A stretch of DNA of 64,000 nt from Acrocarpospora phusangensis. GTDB lineage: Bacteria; Actinomycetota; Actinomycetes; Streptosporangiales; Streptosporangiaceae. The notes under the pieces were generated by a model. That model was not told the origin of the DNA, ran no database searches, and saw nothing but the letters and a program-made list of their open reading frames with translations. The DNA lies in the NCBI RefSeq assembly GCF_016862995.1, contig NZ_BOOA01000009.1, forward strand, positions 115,025-179,024, written 5' to 3'. The position numbers and the translations under genes are program-made. Below, piece after piece: positions 53,317-61,339 of this stretch; the first letter of the stretch is position 1, and each line of letters begins with the position of its first letter.

Positions 53317-54572
53317 TTACCCGACTCCGTCGGGGAGGGCGAGGCGGACGGCTCGGGAGACTTGACGGTGCCCTGCAGCGTCAGGATCCTTTCCTTTCCG
53401 GCTTCCAGGCTGTCGACAGGGATGTTGCGGCGGACCCGCGCCTGTTCGACCGCCGGCAGCGCGGAGACCGACAACTTCGGGTCGTGCACCACGTGCTTGA
53501 GGGTCACGATCCCGAGGTCGGCGTTGACGCCCTGGAAGACGACCAGCTTGTCGCCGTCCGCGCCGACGTAGAACTGCTGTTGAGTCCACTGATAACCGTA
53601 ATAGCCGCCGAGCCCGAGCACGGCGGCGATGACGACCAGCAGGGTGACCAGAAGCGGCCACGATCGTCGTTTTCGGGCCCGGCGGCCGGAGGCCATGGCC
53701 TCCGGCGCCGGATCGTCGTCGGTTATCACCGGTTGCGGGGCGGTGACCGAGGAGGCACGGCCCGCCGGAGTGTCCGGCGGCGTCGCGCGCACCCGCCCGG
53801 AACCGGCGGCTCCCACCACCGCGGCCGCGTGGTTGTGCGCCTGCACGTCGTCGATCTCCATGACGTCGGCCACCACGCAGGTGATGTTGTCCGGCCCGCC
53901 GCCCCGGTTCGCGAGGTCGATGAGCTGGCGCACCACGTCGTCGGGATCGTCGATCGTCGACAGCGTGTGGTGCAGGGTCTCGGCGCTCACGACGGTGGAC
54001 AGGCCGTCCGAGCACAGCAGGTACCGGTCGCCCAGCTGGGCCTCCCGGTCCTGCAGGTCGGGATCGACCTCGCCGCTGCCGTCGAGGGCGCGCAGCAGGA
54101 TCGAACGTTGCGGATGGTTGGCGGCCTCTTCCTGGGTGATCCGGCCGTCGTCCACCAGCGACTGGACGAGTGTGTGGTCGTGGGTGATCTGGTACAGCTC
54201 GCCGCTGCGCAGCAGATAGGCACGCGAATCGCCCACATGGACGAGAGCGAACCTGGTGCCGTTCCACAACATCGCGGTGAGCGTGGTACCCATGCCCTTG
54301 AGGCTCGGATCGCGGGCGACCATCGAGTGCAGCTGATGGTTGGCGTCGCGGACCGCTGCCTCGATCGTGCCGAGCAGATCACTCCCGTAGGCGTCCTTGT
54401 CCAAGGACGACAGTGCGGCGATGGCGACCGAGCTGGCCACCTCGCCGTGAGCATGCCCGCCCATGCCGTCGGCGACGGCCAGCAGGCGGCCGCTAGCGTA
54501 CGCCGAGTCCTCGTTCCCTTCGCGGAGGAGGCCGACGTCCGAGCGGGCGGCGTAGCGGAGTGCGATTGTCAT
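53313..54572 (-). CDS. pstP: PP2C-family Ser/Thr phosphatase PstP
   Basis: A 419-residue phosphatase. The PP2C domain (1-235) has GLLREGNEDSAY, VADGMGGHAHGEVAS, ALVHVGDSRAYLLRSG and GGGPDNITCVV with the metal-binding aspartates. A linker, one membrane helix (WPLLVTLLVVIAAVLGLGGY) and an extracellular domain follow. It reverses PknA and PknB phosphorylation. The ATG overlaps the fhaB stop by ATGA. Confidence 0.95.
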   Translation of the reverse strand: MTIALRYAARSDVGLLREGNEDSAYASGRLLAVADGMGGHAHGEVASSVAIAALSSLDKDAYGSDLLGTIEAAVRDANHQLHSMVARDPSLKGMGTTLTAMLWNGTRFALVHVGDSRAYLLRSGELYQITHDHTLVQSLVDDGRITQEEAANHPQRSILLRALDGSGEVDPDLQDREAQLGDRYLLCSDGLSTVVSAETLHHTLSTIDDPDDVVRQLIDLANRGGGPDNITCVVADVMEIDDVQAHNHAAAVVGAAGSGRVRATPPDTPAGRASSVTAPQPVITDDDPAPEAMASGRRARKRRSWPLLVTLLVVIAAVLGLGGYYGYQWTQQQFYVGADGDKLVVFQGVNADLGIVTLKHVVHDPKLSVSALPAVEQARVRRNIPVDSLEAGKERILTLQGTVKSPEPSASPSPTESGK

Positions 54573-55033
54573 TTGCGCAATTCGATGACGGTCTTGCCGA
54601 TGCGAATCGGGGTTCCGAGGGGCACCGGCGTCGGGCGGGTCACTTTGGAACGGTCGAGGTACGTGCCGTTGGTCGAACCGAGGTCTTCCACGATCCACTG
54701 GCCGTCCTGGGGGAAGAGCCGGGCGTGCCGGCTCGAAGCGTAGTCGTCGCTGAGGACGAGCGTGGCGTCAGTCGCCCGGCCGATGGTGATGGGCGTCTCC
54801 GTGAGGTTGATGATGGTCCCTTGCAGGGGGCCGCCGACGACGACCATTTGACGAGGTTCCCCCCTCTTGGGCTTAGACACCGGTTTAGCCGGTTTGGTTG
54901 GCTTCCGTGGTGTAGCCGGAGCCGTGCGTGGACCGAACAAGTCTGTCCGGATCACACCGACCGCGGCAATGACAAAGAACCAGAGCACCGCCAGGAAGGC
55001 GAGCCGGATCAGCAGCAGCGTGAGCTCGGACAT
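54569..55033 (-). CDS. fhaB: FHA-domain protein FhaB (FipA)
   Basis: A 154-residue protein with one N-terminal membrane helix (LIRLAFLAVLWFFVIAAVGV), a basic Pro/Lys linker, and an FHA domain with ITIGRATDA, SSRHARL and DLGSTNGTYLD. FHA domains bind phosphothreonine on kinase partners such as PknA/PknB; in mycobacteria this protein links the kinases to FtsZ and RodA. Confidence 0.93.
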   Translation of the reverse strand: MSELTLLLIRLAFLAVLWFFVIAAVGVIRTDLFGPRTAPATPRKPTKPAKPVSKPKRGEPRQMVVVGGPLQGTIINLTETPITIGRATDATLVLSDDYASSRHARLFPQDGQWIVEDLGSTNGTYLDRSKVTRPTPVPLGTPIRIGKTVIELRK

Positions 55034-55050
55034 GGACCGTTTGTCTACCT

Positions 55051-55791
55051 CTAATCGCGCCTGAACACCAGAGTCGTGCGACCCAGTGTCACCCTCGTCC
55101 CGTCCTGCATCTCGATCCTGCGGACCGGCTGCCCGTTGACGAAGGTGCCGTTCGTGGAGCCGAGATCAACCAGGACGACCTGCTGACCTTCGACCCGTAG
55201 CTCGGCATGATGCCGCGATACGCCCGGATCCACCAGCCGTAGATCACAATCGGTACCGCGACCGAGCAATGTGACGGGTGTCGTCAGCTCGTAGGACCGC
55301 TGGCCCTGCGGATCATCCTGAGTCGAAACCAGCAGCCGGGGATGGCCGCCGAACGCGCTCGACCGGCCGGCGGGCACATCGCTCACCGGCTGGCGGATCT
55401 CGTCCTGCTCGACCGTGGCGCCGCGGATCACCCCGGAGCGGATCCGGAACAATCCGACCGCGAGATCCTCGGCCGTCTCGAACCGCACCCGGACCGGGCC
55501 CACGAACGAGTACCCCTGCTCCTTGGCGTACTCCCTGGCGAGGTTGGCCAGCTCGTGGCTGATGCTGTCCGCGTACACCTCCAGCCGTTCGCTGTCGGTC
55601 GTGGACAGTTCCACCACGAAGTCGTTCGGCACGAGCGTGCGGCCCTGAGCGACGATCGCGGCCCGCTCGTCCATCTCTCGCTGAACGGCACTGGCGACCT
55701 CGACCGGTTGAAGGTCGGACTTGAACGCGCGTGCAAAGGCGCCTTCAACCAAGCCTTCGAGCCTGCGCTCGAAGCGCTGAAGGACTCCCAC
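55051..55791 (-). CDS. fhaA: FHA-domain protein FhaA with DUF3662 N-terminus
   Basis: A 246-residue protein: DUF3662 (about 1-125; VLQRFERRLEGLVEGAFARA) and a C-terminal FHA domain (LLGRGTDCDLRLVDPGVSRH and DLGSTNGTFVNGQPVRR). The linker is much shorter than in mycobacterial FhaA (about 530 residues). It leads the operon; the family regulates peptidoglycan synthesis through MviN and the Ser/Thr kinases. Confidence 0.93.
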   Translation of the reverse strand: MGVLQRFERRLEGLVEGAFARAFKSDLQPVEVASAVQREMDERAAIVAQGRTLVPNDFVVELSTTDSERLEVYADSISHELANLAREYAKEQGYSFVGPVRVRFETAEDLAVGLFRIRSGVIRGATVEQDEIRQPVSDVPAGRSSAFGGHPRLLVSTQDDPQGQRSYELTTPVTLLGRGTDCDLRLVDPGVSRHHAELRVEGQQVVLVDLGSTNGTFVNGQPVRRIEMQDGTRVTLGRTTLVFRRD

Positions 55792-55899
55792 CGGTTACCT
55801 CCCTTCCTCCATCGTCTACAGGGATCGTATCCGGGTTCAGTAGCACTGGCGGTTCCGTGCTAACCTTTCACAGCACCTGGAGACAGGGGCACCCGCAAG

Positions 55900-55982
55900 G
55901 GGCAAGTGGCGGAATGGCAGACGCGCACGGTTCAGGTCCGTGTGTCCGAAAGGACGTGGGGGTTCAACTCCCCCCTTGCCCA
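55900..55982 (+). tRNA. tRNA-Leu (anticodon CAG)
   Basis: Acceptor arms GGGCAAG and CTTGCCC pair perfectly, with discriminator A. The anticodon CAG is at 55933-55935, a long variable arm (TGTCCGAAAGGACG) marks a class II tRNA, and GGTTCAACTCC is the T-loop. CCA is not encoded. It diverges from the fhaA operon and is followed by a hairpin. Confidence 0.97.
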
Positions 55983-56005
55983 CGAACGACTGACCTCGGC
56001 TGGTT

Positions 56006-56095
56006 GGAAGCTTTGCTTCCTTCCCCCGGGGTCTTTTCGTCGTTACACGGGGGGGCGACCCCCCGAGCCCCCCGCTGTGGGGGGCTTCGCCCCCC
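56006..56095 (+). terminator. Hairpin cluster after tRNA-Leu
   Basis: GGAAGC-TTT-GCTTCC (56006-56020) is followed by CCCGGGGTCTTTTCG, a plausible terminator. Beyond it are G7-CGA-C6 (56049-56064) and GGGGGGC-TTC-GCCCCCC (56079-56095), the stacked GC hairpins common in actinomycete intergenic DNA. Confidence 0.6.
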
Positions 56096-56130
56096 ACGCC
56101 CCCACGCTTGATTGCCCCGGTTCCTTTTGT

Positions 56131-56465
56131 TGTTTTGGTCGCCCGGGTTTCATCTCCCGGGCCGATCCTTCCGGTTCCAGCCATCGGATTGGTTGCCCCG
56201 ATTCCGTCCGCGGACCCGATTCTTTGGGCTCCGACCGCCGGATCGGCTGGCCGGGTTCCGTCTCCGATCCTCTGGGCTCCGACCATCGGATTGGCTTCCC
56301 CGATTGTGGCTATGGGCCCGACCCTCTGAGGTCCGTCCACTGGATTGGCTGTTCCGGTTTCCTTCGCCGGCCCGATCTTCTGGGTTCTGTTCGCCGGACT
56401 GGTTCCGCTGGTTTCGCCTGCCTGCCCGATCCTTGGGGTTTCGTCTACGGGATTGATTACCGGAG
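56131..56465. repeat. Tandem array with a 54-bp period (18 codons)
   Basis: The motif (C/T)GGAT(T/C) recurs at 56185, 56239, 56287, 56341, 56395 and 56449: spacings 54, 48, 54, 54, 54, all multiples of three. Minus-strand reading gives 18-residue units such as NPMVGAQRIGDGTRPA and DPAVGAQRIGSADGIGAT. The opposite strand gives hydrophobic units with one TGA stop at about 56329. Third-position GC is only about 65%, well below nearby genes. Coding is unproven. Confidence 0.6.
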
Positions 56466-56728
56466 TTTTGGCTGTTGGGGCGTGGTGGGGTTCATATGTC
56501 CGGTTGATCCCTTTGGGGGTGTGGGCTGGCTTCGTTGCCGGTTTGGTGGTGGCCGGGCTGGGTTTCGTGTCAGCTCTGTTTGTCATGGTCCTGCTGATGG
56601 TTGTGGGTCCTGCTGGTGGTACGGCTTCCGCGTGGGTTGCGGGTAGCGGCGGTATTGAGGTTGGGGCCGTGTTCGCGTTCACAGCGATGTTCGCGTTCGA
56701 GTTGATAGGCGTTGGCCTTGGAGGGTGA
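56345..56728 (+). other. Possible hydrophobic ORF of doubtful coding status
   Basis: A 127-codon plus-strand frame with strongly hydrophobic segments (WAGFVAGLVVAGLGFVSALF, VGAVFAFTAMFAFELIGVGL) that would make three to four membrane helices. It has no ribosome-binding site, begins inside the 54-bp array and has weak codon bias. The same frame is open upstream to 56108 but for one stop. It may be a decayed membrane-protein gene. From 56729 to 57335 I see no gene. Confidence 0.25.
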
Positions 56729-57335
56729 ACCGTTCTGGCTTTGGCGGTGATGGGACCGTTGCGGTGGCTGGCCAATTGCCCTATTCCCAGGGAGATGGCT
56801 CGCGTGGGCGTCTCCTCGGCGACCGGTACCGTGGGTCTCGCCCTCACCGAGACGCTTTGAGGCTGGATCGGGGGCTGCGGCCTCTTCCGATGAATGTGGC
56901 TTGTCGTGCGGGCCCCCGGATACGTTGCCGATGTGCTGGGCGGCAGCCAGGGTACGGGCACGACAGCTCTCCTTTGCTCGGAGTATCCGATCAAGCTAGT
57001 GGGTGCTCGCCCCGGTTTAAAGCCCCGAGGCCATTCAGGCCGACACACCCGGCTCTCCCGAGATTCTGTTGATCCCACTTTCAAACCACTAGCCACCCAC
57101 TTGCGCCATTCCTTTGCCTCCACCCCCAACCCCCACCCCGAAATTTCCTCACATTTGACCACCCGTCCCCACATGCCTGGCCCGAAGCAAGCCCCCACCC
57201 TCATTCCACGCCCCAAACTCGCCCCGCTCCGACCCAACTCGCTCCCACTTCACCCCCAGCGCCCAAGATCCACAGCCCCGGTCTACACCTACCCAACGCA
57301 ATCCCGGCGCTTTCAATCGAAGGCCGCCTGGCCCA

Positions 57336-57795
57336 TTGCCCTACACGGCGGACTTACCAGGACTCCCCACCCACCCCTGTTCGCCTCTGCGCACCGGGGC
57401 TGGCCAAAGCCCACCCCACCTTTGCCGCTGCACGGCGGAGATTGCCGTGATCCCCCACCCACCCTTTTTTCCGCTGCGCGGCAGCTTGCCCAACTACTGC
57501 ACCCGACCTAGGTGTTCCCGTGCACGGCGGGGGTTGCCGTGGTCCCCACCCACCCCTTCGCCGCTGCGCGGCAGCTCGCCCAACCGCTTCACTCGACTCA
57601 GGTGTTCCCATGCGCGGCGGGGGTTGCCGTGGTCCCCACCCACCCCTTCGCCGCTGCGCGGCAGCTTGCCCAACCACTGCACTCGACTCAGGTGTTCCCA
57701 TGCGCGGCGGGGGTTGCCGTGGTCCCCACCCACCCCTTCGCCGCTGCGCGGCAGCTCGCCCAACCACTGCACCCGACCCAGGCGTCCCAGGTAGC
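57336..57795. repeat. Tandem 90-bp repeat array
   Basis: Three nearly identical 90-bp units start at 57511, 57601 and 57691 (each opening GGTGTTCCC), with a partial fourth at 57781 and two degenerate units from about 57336. Each contains CCCACCCACCCCTTCGCCG and CTGCGCGGCAGC. No spacers separate the units, so it is not CRISPR. The repeat core is the reverse complement of that at 3.1-3.3 kb. Confidence 0.85.
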
Positions 57796-58430
57796 GACTC
57801 CACCGTCGTAGTTACCGGAGTTTCCCACTCAACCTGCTGCCCCTGCGCCTGCAACTCGTCGCCCAACCACCGCACCGCCCCAGGCGTCCCAGCTAGCGGC
57901 TCCGCCTTCGTGCTTACCGTGGCTCTCCCACTCACCCTGTTTTGCCACTCGCGGCGCAACCCCCTCGTGCCCACACCGTGGCCAGTGCGCGCTCTTTGTC
58001 GCCGGAGTGGTTCTTTGCCATACCTTGCCGTGGATTGGGACGGAAGAGTGGGCTTGGCACCCCTGAAAGGACGAAACCAACCCAACGAGGTACCACGGCA
58101 TCAACGCGGAAATCGGGTCGTGACCACGAGATCGGGTTCGACGCACCTCAAGGGATGTCCTGGCCTGGTAAGTCGGCTGAGGGTCGGCACACGTCGCCCG
58201 GATGCCCGCCCGGTGAGCGCGCCGCGCAGCGGCAAAAGGGTGGGTGGGCGGGGAAATTCCTGCAACACGCTGCATCGGCGCATCACCCGGACGATCTCGC
58301 CTGGTAAGTCGGCTGAGGGTCAGCAGTGCCGCCCGGATGCCCGCCCGGTAAGCGTGCCGCGCGGCGGCAAAGGGTGGGTGGGAAATCCCGCACCCACCCC
58401 CGCTATGGGTGATCCCGGTGATCGATGGGG
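57796..58430. repeat. Gene-free interval with an imperfect 85-90 bp direct duplication
   Basis: CCTGGTAAGTCGGCTGAGGG begins copies at 58164 and 58300; both continue through CGCCCGGATGCCCGCCCGGT and end in GCGGCAAAGGGTGGGTGGG, with small indels between them. The copies end in the core shared with the other repeat patches. From 57796 to 58163 I see no gene or clear signal. Confidence 0.7.
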
Positions 58431-59429
58431 TTAGACGGTTAGGAGTTGGGCTGTGAGGGTGTTGAGGGGGATTGTGCCGATTGGGGTGCCGGTGGTGTCG
58501 ACGACTACGCCTAGGTGGGCGTGGGCGTCCTGGAGGGTGGTCACGGCGTCGGGGGTGGAGGTGGTGTGGAGGATCTTGGGCGTGGGGGTGGCCAGGGCCG
58601 CGGGGGGCTGGTCGGGGCGGATGAGGGTGTCGCGGATGTGGAGGACGCCCAGGACGGCGTTCTTGTCCATGACGAGCATGCGGAGGTGGCCGGTGGTGGC
58701 GGCCGTTTCGTGGACCACGTGGGCGGGGGCGTCGGCGGCGATGGTGACGCTCTGGGCGAGGGGGATCATCAGGCGCTCGATGGGCTGGTTCTGCACGCGA
58801 AGAGCCCGGGTCAGCAGGTCGTGCTCGTTGCGGTCGAGCATGCCCATCCGCCCGGATTCGGCCACGAGAACGGCAAGCTGATGCGGCGTCCTGGTCGTGG
58901 CGAGCTCATCGCGAGGCCGTACGCCGAAAAGCCTGAGGAGGCCGTTGGTGAGGCCGTTGAGCGAGGCCAGCACCGGACGAACGATCCAGACGAAGCCACG
59001 GAACGGAATCGCCAGAGCCAGCGCGGACTGCTCAGGATGGGTGAGCGCGAACGACTTGGGCGCCATCTCCCCGACCACCATGTGCAGAAAAGTCACGATC
59101 GCCAACGCGACCACGTACGACAACGCCGTCTGAAGCCCCTCCGGCAACGCTCCCAGCAACGGCTCCAGCAGATGATGGATGGCCGGCTCGGTCACCATAC
59201 CCAGCCCCAGCGAACACAGCGTGATCCCAAGCTGAGCCCCCGCCAGCATCAACGACAGTTCCCGGCTCCCGCGCACAGCCGCCCGAGCCGCGATCCGAGC
59301 CATCCGCCCCCCGGCGGCCTCCTCCAGCCGATGCCGCTTGGCCGAGATCACCGCGAACTCCGCGGCCACGAAGAACCCGTTCAGGACCAGCAACACCAGC
59401 CCCAGCAGAATGGCCGTCAGACTACTCAC
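58431..59429 (-). CDS. CNNM/HlyC-type membrane protein with CBS domains
   Basis: A 332-residue protein: a CNNM (DUF21) membrane domain with four segments (VLLVLNGFFVAAEFAVISAK, LAGAQLGITLCSLGLGM, VVGEMAPKSFAL) and a CBS pair (about 200-330). It lacks the C-terminal CorC_HlyC domain found in its neighbour. Family members transport or regulate Mg2+. The GTG start has AGGAGGGG and overlaps the upstream small ORF by GTGA. Confidence 0.88.
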   Translation of the reverse strand: MSSLTAILLGLVLLVLNGFFVAAEFAVISAKRHRLEEAAGGRMARIAARAAVRGSRELSLMLAGAQLGITLCSLGLGMVTEPAIHHLLEPLLGALPEGLQTALSYVVALAIVTFLHMVVGEMAPKSFALTHPEQSALALAIPFRGFVWIVRPVLASLNGLTNGLLRLFGVRPRDELATTRTPHQLAVLVAESGRMGMLDRNEHDLLTRALRVQNQPIERLMIPLAQSVTIAADAPAHVVHETAATTGHLRMLVMDKNAVLGVLHIRDTLIRPDQPPAALATPTPKILHTTSTPDAVTTLQDAHAHLGVVVDTTGTPIGTIPLNTLTAQLLTV

Positions 59430-59671
59430 ACGCCCCTCCTAGAACCCAAATGGGCGGCAAGACCGCGAACAACCCCTTCTGGGCTCGTCGGGTCTCCCTG
59501 GGTCCGAGCCGGCAGGGGTGCCCGGAAGGCCGCGAACAGATCGGGCCGGCTCGTCGCGCCCGGGTGAGCCCGCAGAAATTCACGGCAGGCCGGCTCGGCA
59601 CGCCGTCCTGGGCTGGAAGCGACAGGGAGGTGTGGAGCGGTCATTCGGTACTCGCATAGGTGAGTGGTCAT
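59426..59671 (-). CDS. Small ORF bridging the two CNNM genes
   Basis: An 81-codon frame whose ATG overlaps the stop of the upstream CNNM gene (ATGA) and whose stop overlaps the start of the downstream one (GTGA). The product is polar and Arg/Pro/Ala-rich (ACREFLRAHPGATSRPDLFA and GVVRGLAAHLGSRRGV) with no recognised domain; third-position GC is modest. The double overlap suggests translation through the intergenic space, whether or not the peptide matters. Confidence 0.45.
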   Translation of the reverse strand: MTTHLCEYRMTAPHLPVASSPGRRAEPACREFLRAHPGATSRPDLFAAFRAPLPARTQGDPTSPEGVVRGLAAHLGSRRGV

Positions 59672-61089
59672 GCGGGTTTCCCCTGGAACAAGGCCGAGAA
59701 GAGCTCCGGCGCGTAGTCCACGCCCGAGCCCGGGGAGTGCGGCTGGGTTTCGGGGGATTCGGTCGGAGAGGGTATGCGCAGGGAGAGACGGACCCATTCG
59801 GGAACCCTGCGGTGCACCTTGAGAACGGTGAGGTGGGCCTGCGGAGCCGGGGTTTCCTCTTCCAGGAGCCCGTGCTCGGGGGTGGTCTCGACGGTGACCG
59901 TGTCACCTTGTTCGGCCATCCGGCCCAACCCGGACAGCACAAGCCCGCCGATGGTCTCGTAACTGTCGCCTTCGGGCAGTTCGACGCCGGTCGCCCTTTC
60001 GACCTCGTCGATCCGCAGCGTCCCGGGCACATCCCAGGAGCCGTCGCCGTTGCGGGTCACCCCCAGCGGCTCGGGGTCGTTCTCGTCGACGAGTTCCCCG
60101 ACCAGTTCCTCGGCCAGGTCCTCCATGGTGACGATCCCCGCCAAGCCCCCGTACTCGTCGATGACGCACGCGACGGTCTCGTCGTCCATGCGCTTGAGCA
60201 GCTCAGTGACCGGCAGCATGTCCGGCACGAGCAGGGGCGCCCGCGTGATGTCCGCGATCGTGGCAGCGGAAGGAGCGGCCACGTATTCGAGCAGGTCGGT
60301 CACGCCGACGACGTCGTCACCGCCGTCCCCGACGACGGGATAGCGGGAATGCCCGTGTTCGCGTACCGCGTCCAGCAGGTCCGAGACGGGACGGTCCGCG
60401 CGGAGGAGCACCACGCGCGGGCGCGGCACCATCACGTCCCACGCGGTACGGTCACCGAACTCGAGCGCCCGTTCGAGCAGCTCGGCCAGGCGCGGCGGCA
60501 GCTCGCCGGCGGCGCTGGACTCGGCCACGATCCGGGACAGCTCCTCCGGCGTGGCACCGTGTTCGAGCTCCTCGACGGGCTCGATGCCCGCCAGCCGTAC
60601 CAGCCGGGTGGCCGCGGAGTCGAAGAGCCGGATCACCGGCCCGGCCACCTTCAGGTAGATCAGCGTGGGCCTGGCCAGCGCTATCGCCACCTGCTCGGGC
60701 CGGGCGATGCCGAGGTTCTTGGGCGCCAGCTCACCGAGGATCATCTGCACGATGGTCGCGATGGCCACACCGACCGCGACGCTCACTCCGGGAACGGCCG
60801 CCGACGGCAGCCCCACGTCGACCAGTGGCCCGCGGAGCACGTCCGCGATCGCCGGCTGCGCGATGAACCCGACGAGCAGGGTGGTGACGGTGATGCCCAG
60901 CTGAGCGCCGGACAGCATGAACGAGAGGCGGCCGGTGACTTCGACCGCTCGGGCGGCGATTGGGTCGGTCTCCGCGCGTTCGCGAAGCACCGTACGGTCC
61001 GCCGCGACGAAGGCGAACTCCTGGGCGACGAAGAATCCGGTCGCCAGCGTGAGGAGGAGAACAGCTAGGAGGCCGAGGGCGATGCTCAT
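59668..61089 (-). CDS. CNNM/HlyC-type transporter with CBS pair and CorC_HlyC domain
   Basis: A 473-residue protein: CNNM membrane domain (LTLATGFFVAQEFAFVAADR, MLSGAQLGITVTTLLVGF, ILGELAPKNLGIARPEQ), CBS pair (about 205-335; VIDEYGGLAGIVTMEDL) and a C-terminal CorC_HlyC domain (WDVPGTLRIDEVERATGVEL). This is the full-length form; the downstream gene encodes the short form. They may work as a heteromeric divalent-cation system. Confidence 0.9.
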   Translation of the reverse strand: MSIALGLLAVLLLTLATGFFVAQEFAFVAADRTVLRERAETDPIAARAVEVTGRLSFMLSGAQLGITVTTLLVGFIAQPAIADVLRGPLVDVGLPSAAVPGVSVAVGVAIATIVQMILGELAPKNLGIARPEQVAIALARPTLIYLKVAGPVIRLFDSAATRLVRLAGIEPVEELEHGATPEELSRIVAESSAAGELPPRLAELLERALEFGDRTAWDVMVPRPRVVLLRADRPVSDLLDAVREHGHSRYPVVGDGGDDVVGVTDLLEYVAAPSAATIADITRAPLLVPDMLPVTELLKRMDDETVACVIDEYGGLAGIVTMEDLAEELVGELVDENDPEPLGVTRNGDGSWDVPGTLRIDEVERATGVELPEGDSYETIGGLVLSGLGRMAEQGDTVTVETTPEHGLLEEETPAPQAHLTVLKVHRRVPEWVRLSLRIPSPTESPETQPHSPGSGVDYAPELFSALFQGKPA

Positions 61090-61116
61090 CGCGCTGATCC
61101 CGTGGCCTCGTCAGGC

Positions 61117-61134
61117 CCCGTGCCTAGGCACGGG
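61117..61134. promoter_or_regulatory. Perfect 18-bp palindrome upstream of the CNNM operon
   Basis: CCCGTGCCTAGGCACGGG is a perfect palindrome 27 bases before the CNNM start, with no loop, so operator-like rather than terminator-like. Confidence 0.45.
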
Positions 61135-61239
61135 CTGGTACTCCAAGGGTCCGAATCGGACACGACGGTCCTTTCAACTAGGGACTTCCACCGTAACGGG
61201 TCAACGGACGATGGTGTTTCCGGGTTCGCGGATGTGTAC

Positions 61240-61254
61240 TTTTCCATAGGAAAA
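61240..61254. promoter_or_regulatory. TTTTCC-ATA-GGAAAA inverted repeat upstream of the LCP gene
   Basis: A perfect 6-bp AT-rich inverted repeat in GC-rich DNA, about 85 bases before the LCP start and in the divergent region with the CNNM operon. Regulatory role inferred. Confidence 0.35.
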
Positions 61255-61339
61255 CCTTGGGGACAGATCTGCGGTCGTGCCGTGCGGCGGCGTACCGTCA
61301 AGGTAGTGGCGGTGGAACGCAAAGTGGGGGTTTTGGACC

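Noticed and set aside
55837..57237. A 466-codon minus-strand open frame spanning tRNA-Leu and the 54-bp array
   Set aside because: It runs through the whole tRNA and into the fhaA promoter. A shorter gene inside it is not excluded, so the array itself is reported as a finding.
57336..58390. CRISPR array
   Set aside because: The repeats are contiguous or differ in period, with no unique spacers of constant length and no cas genes in the window.
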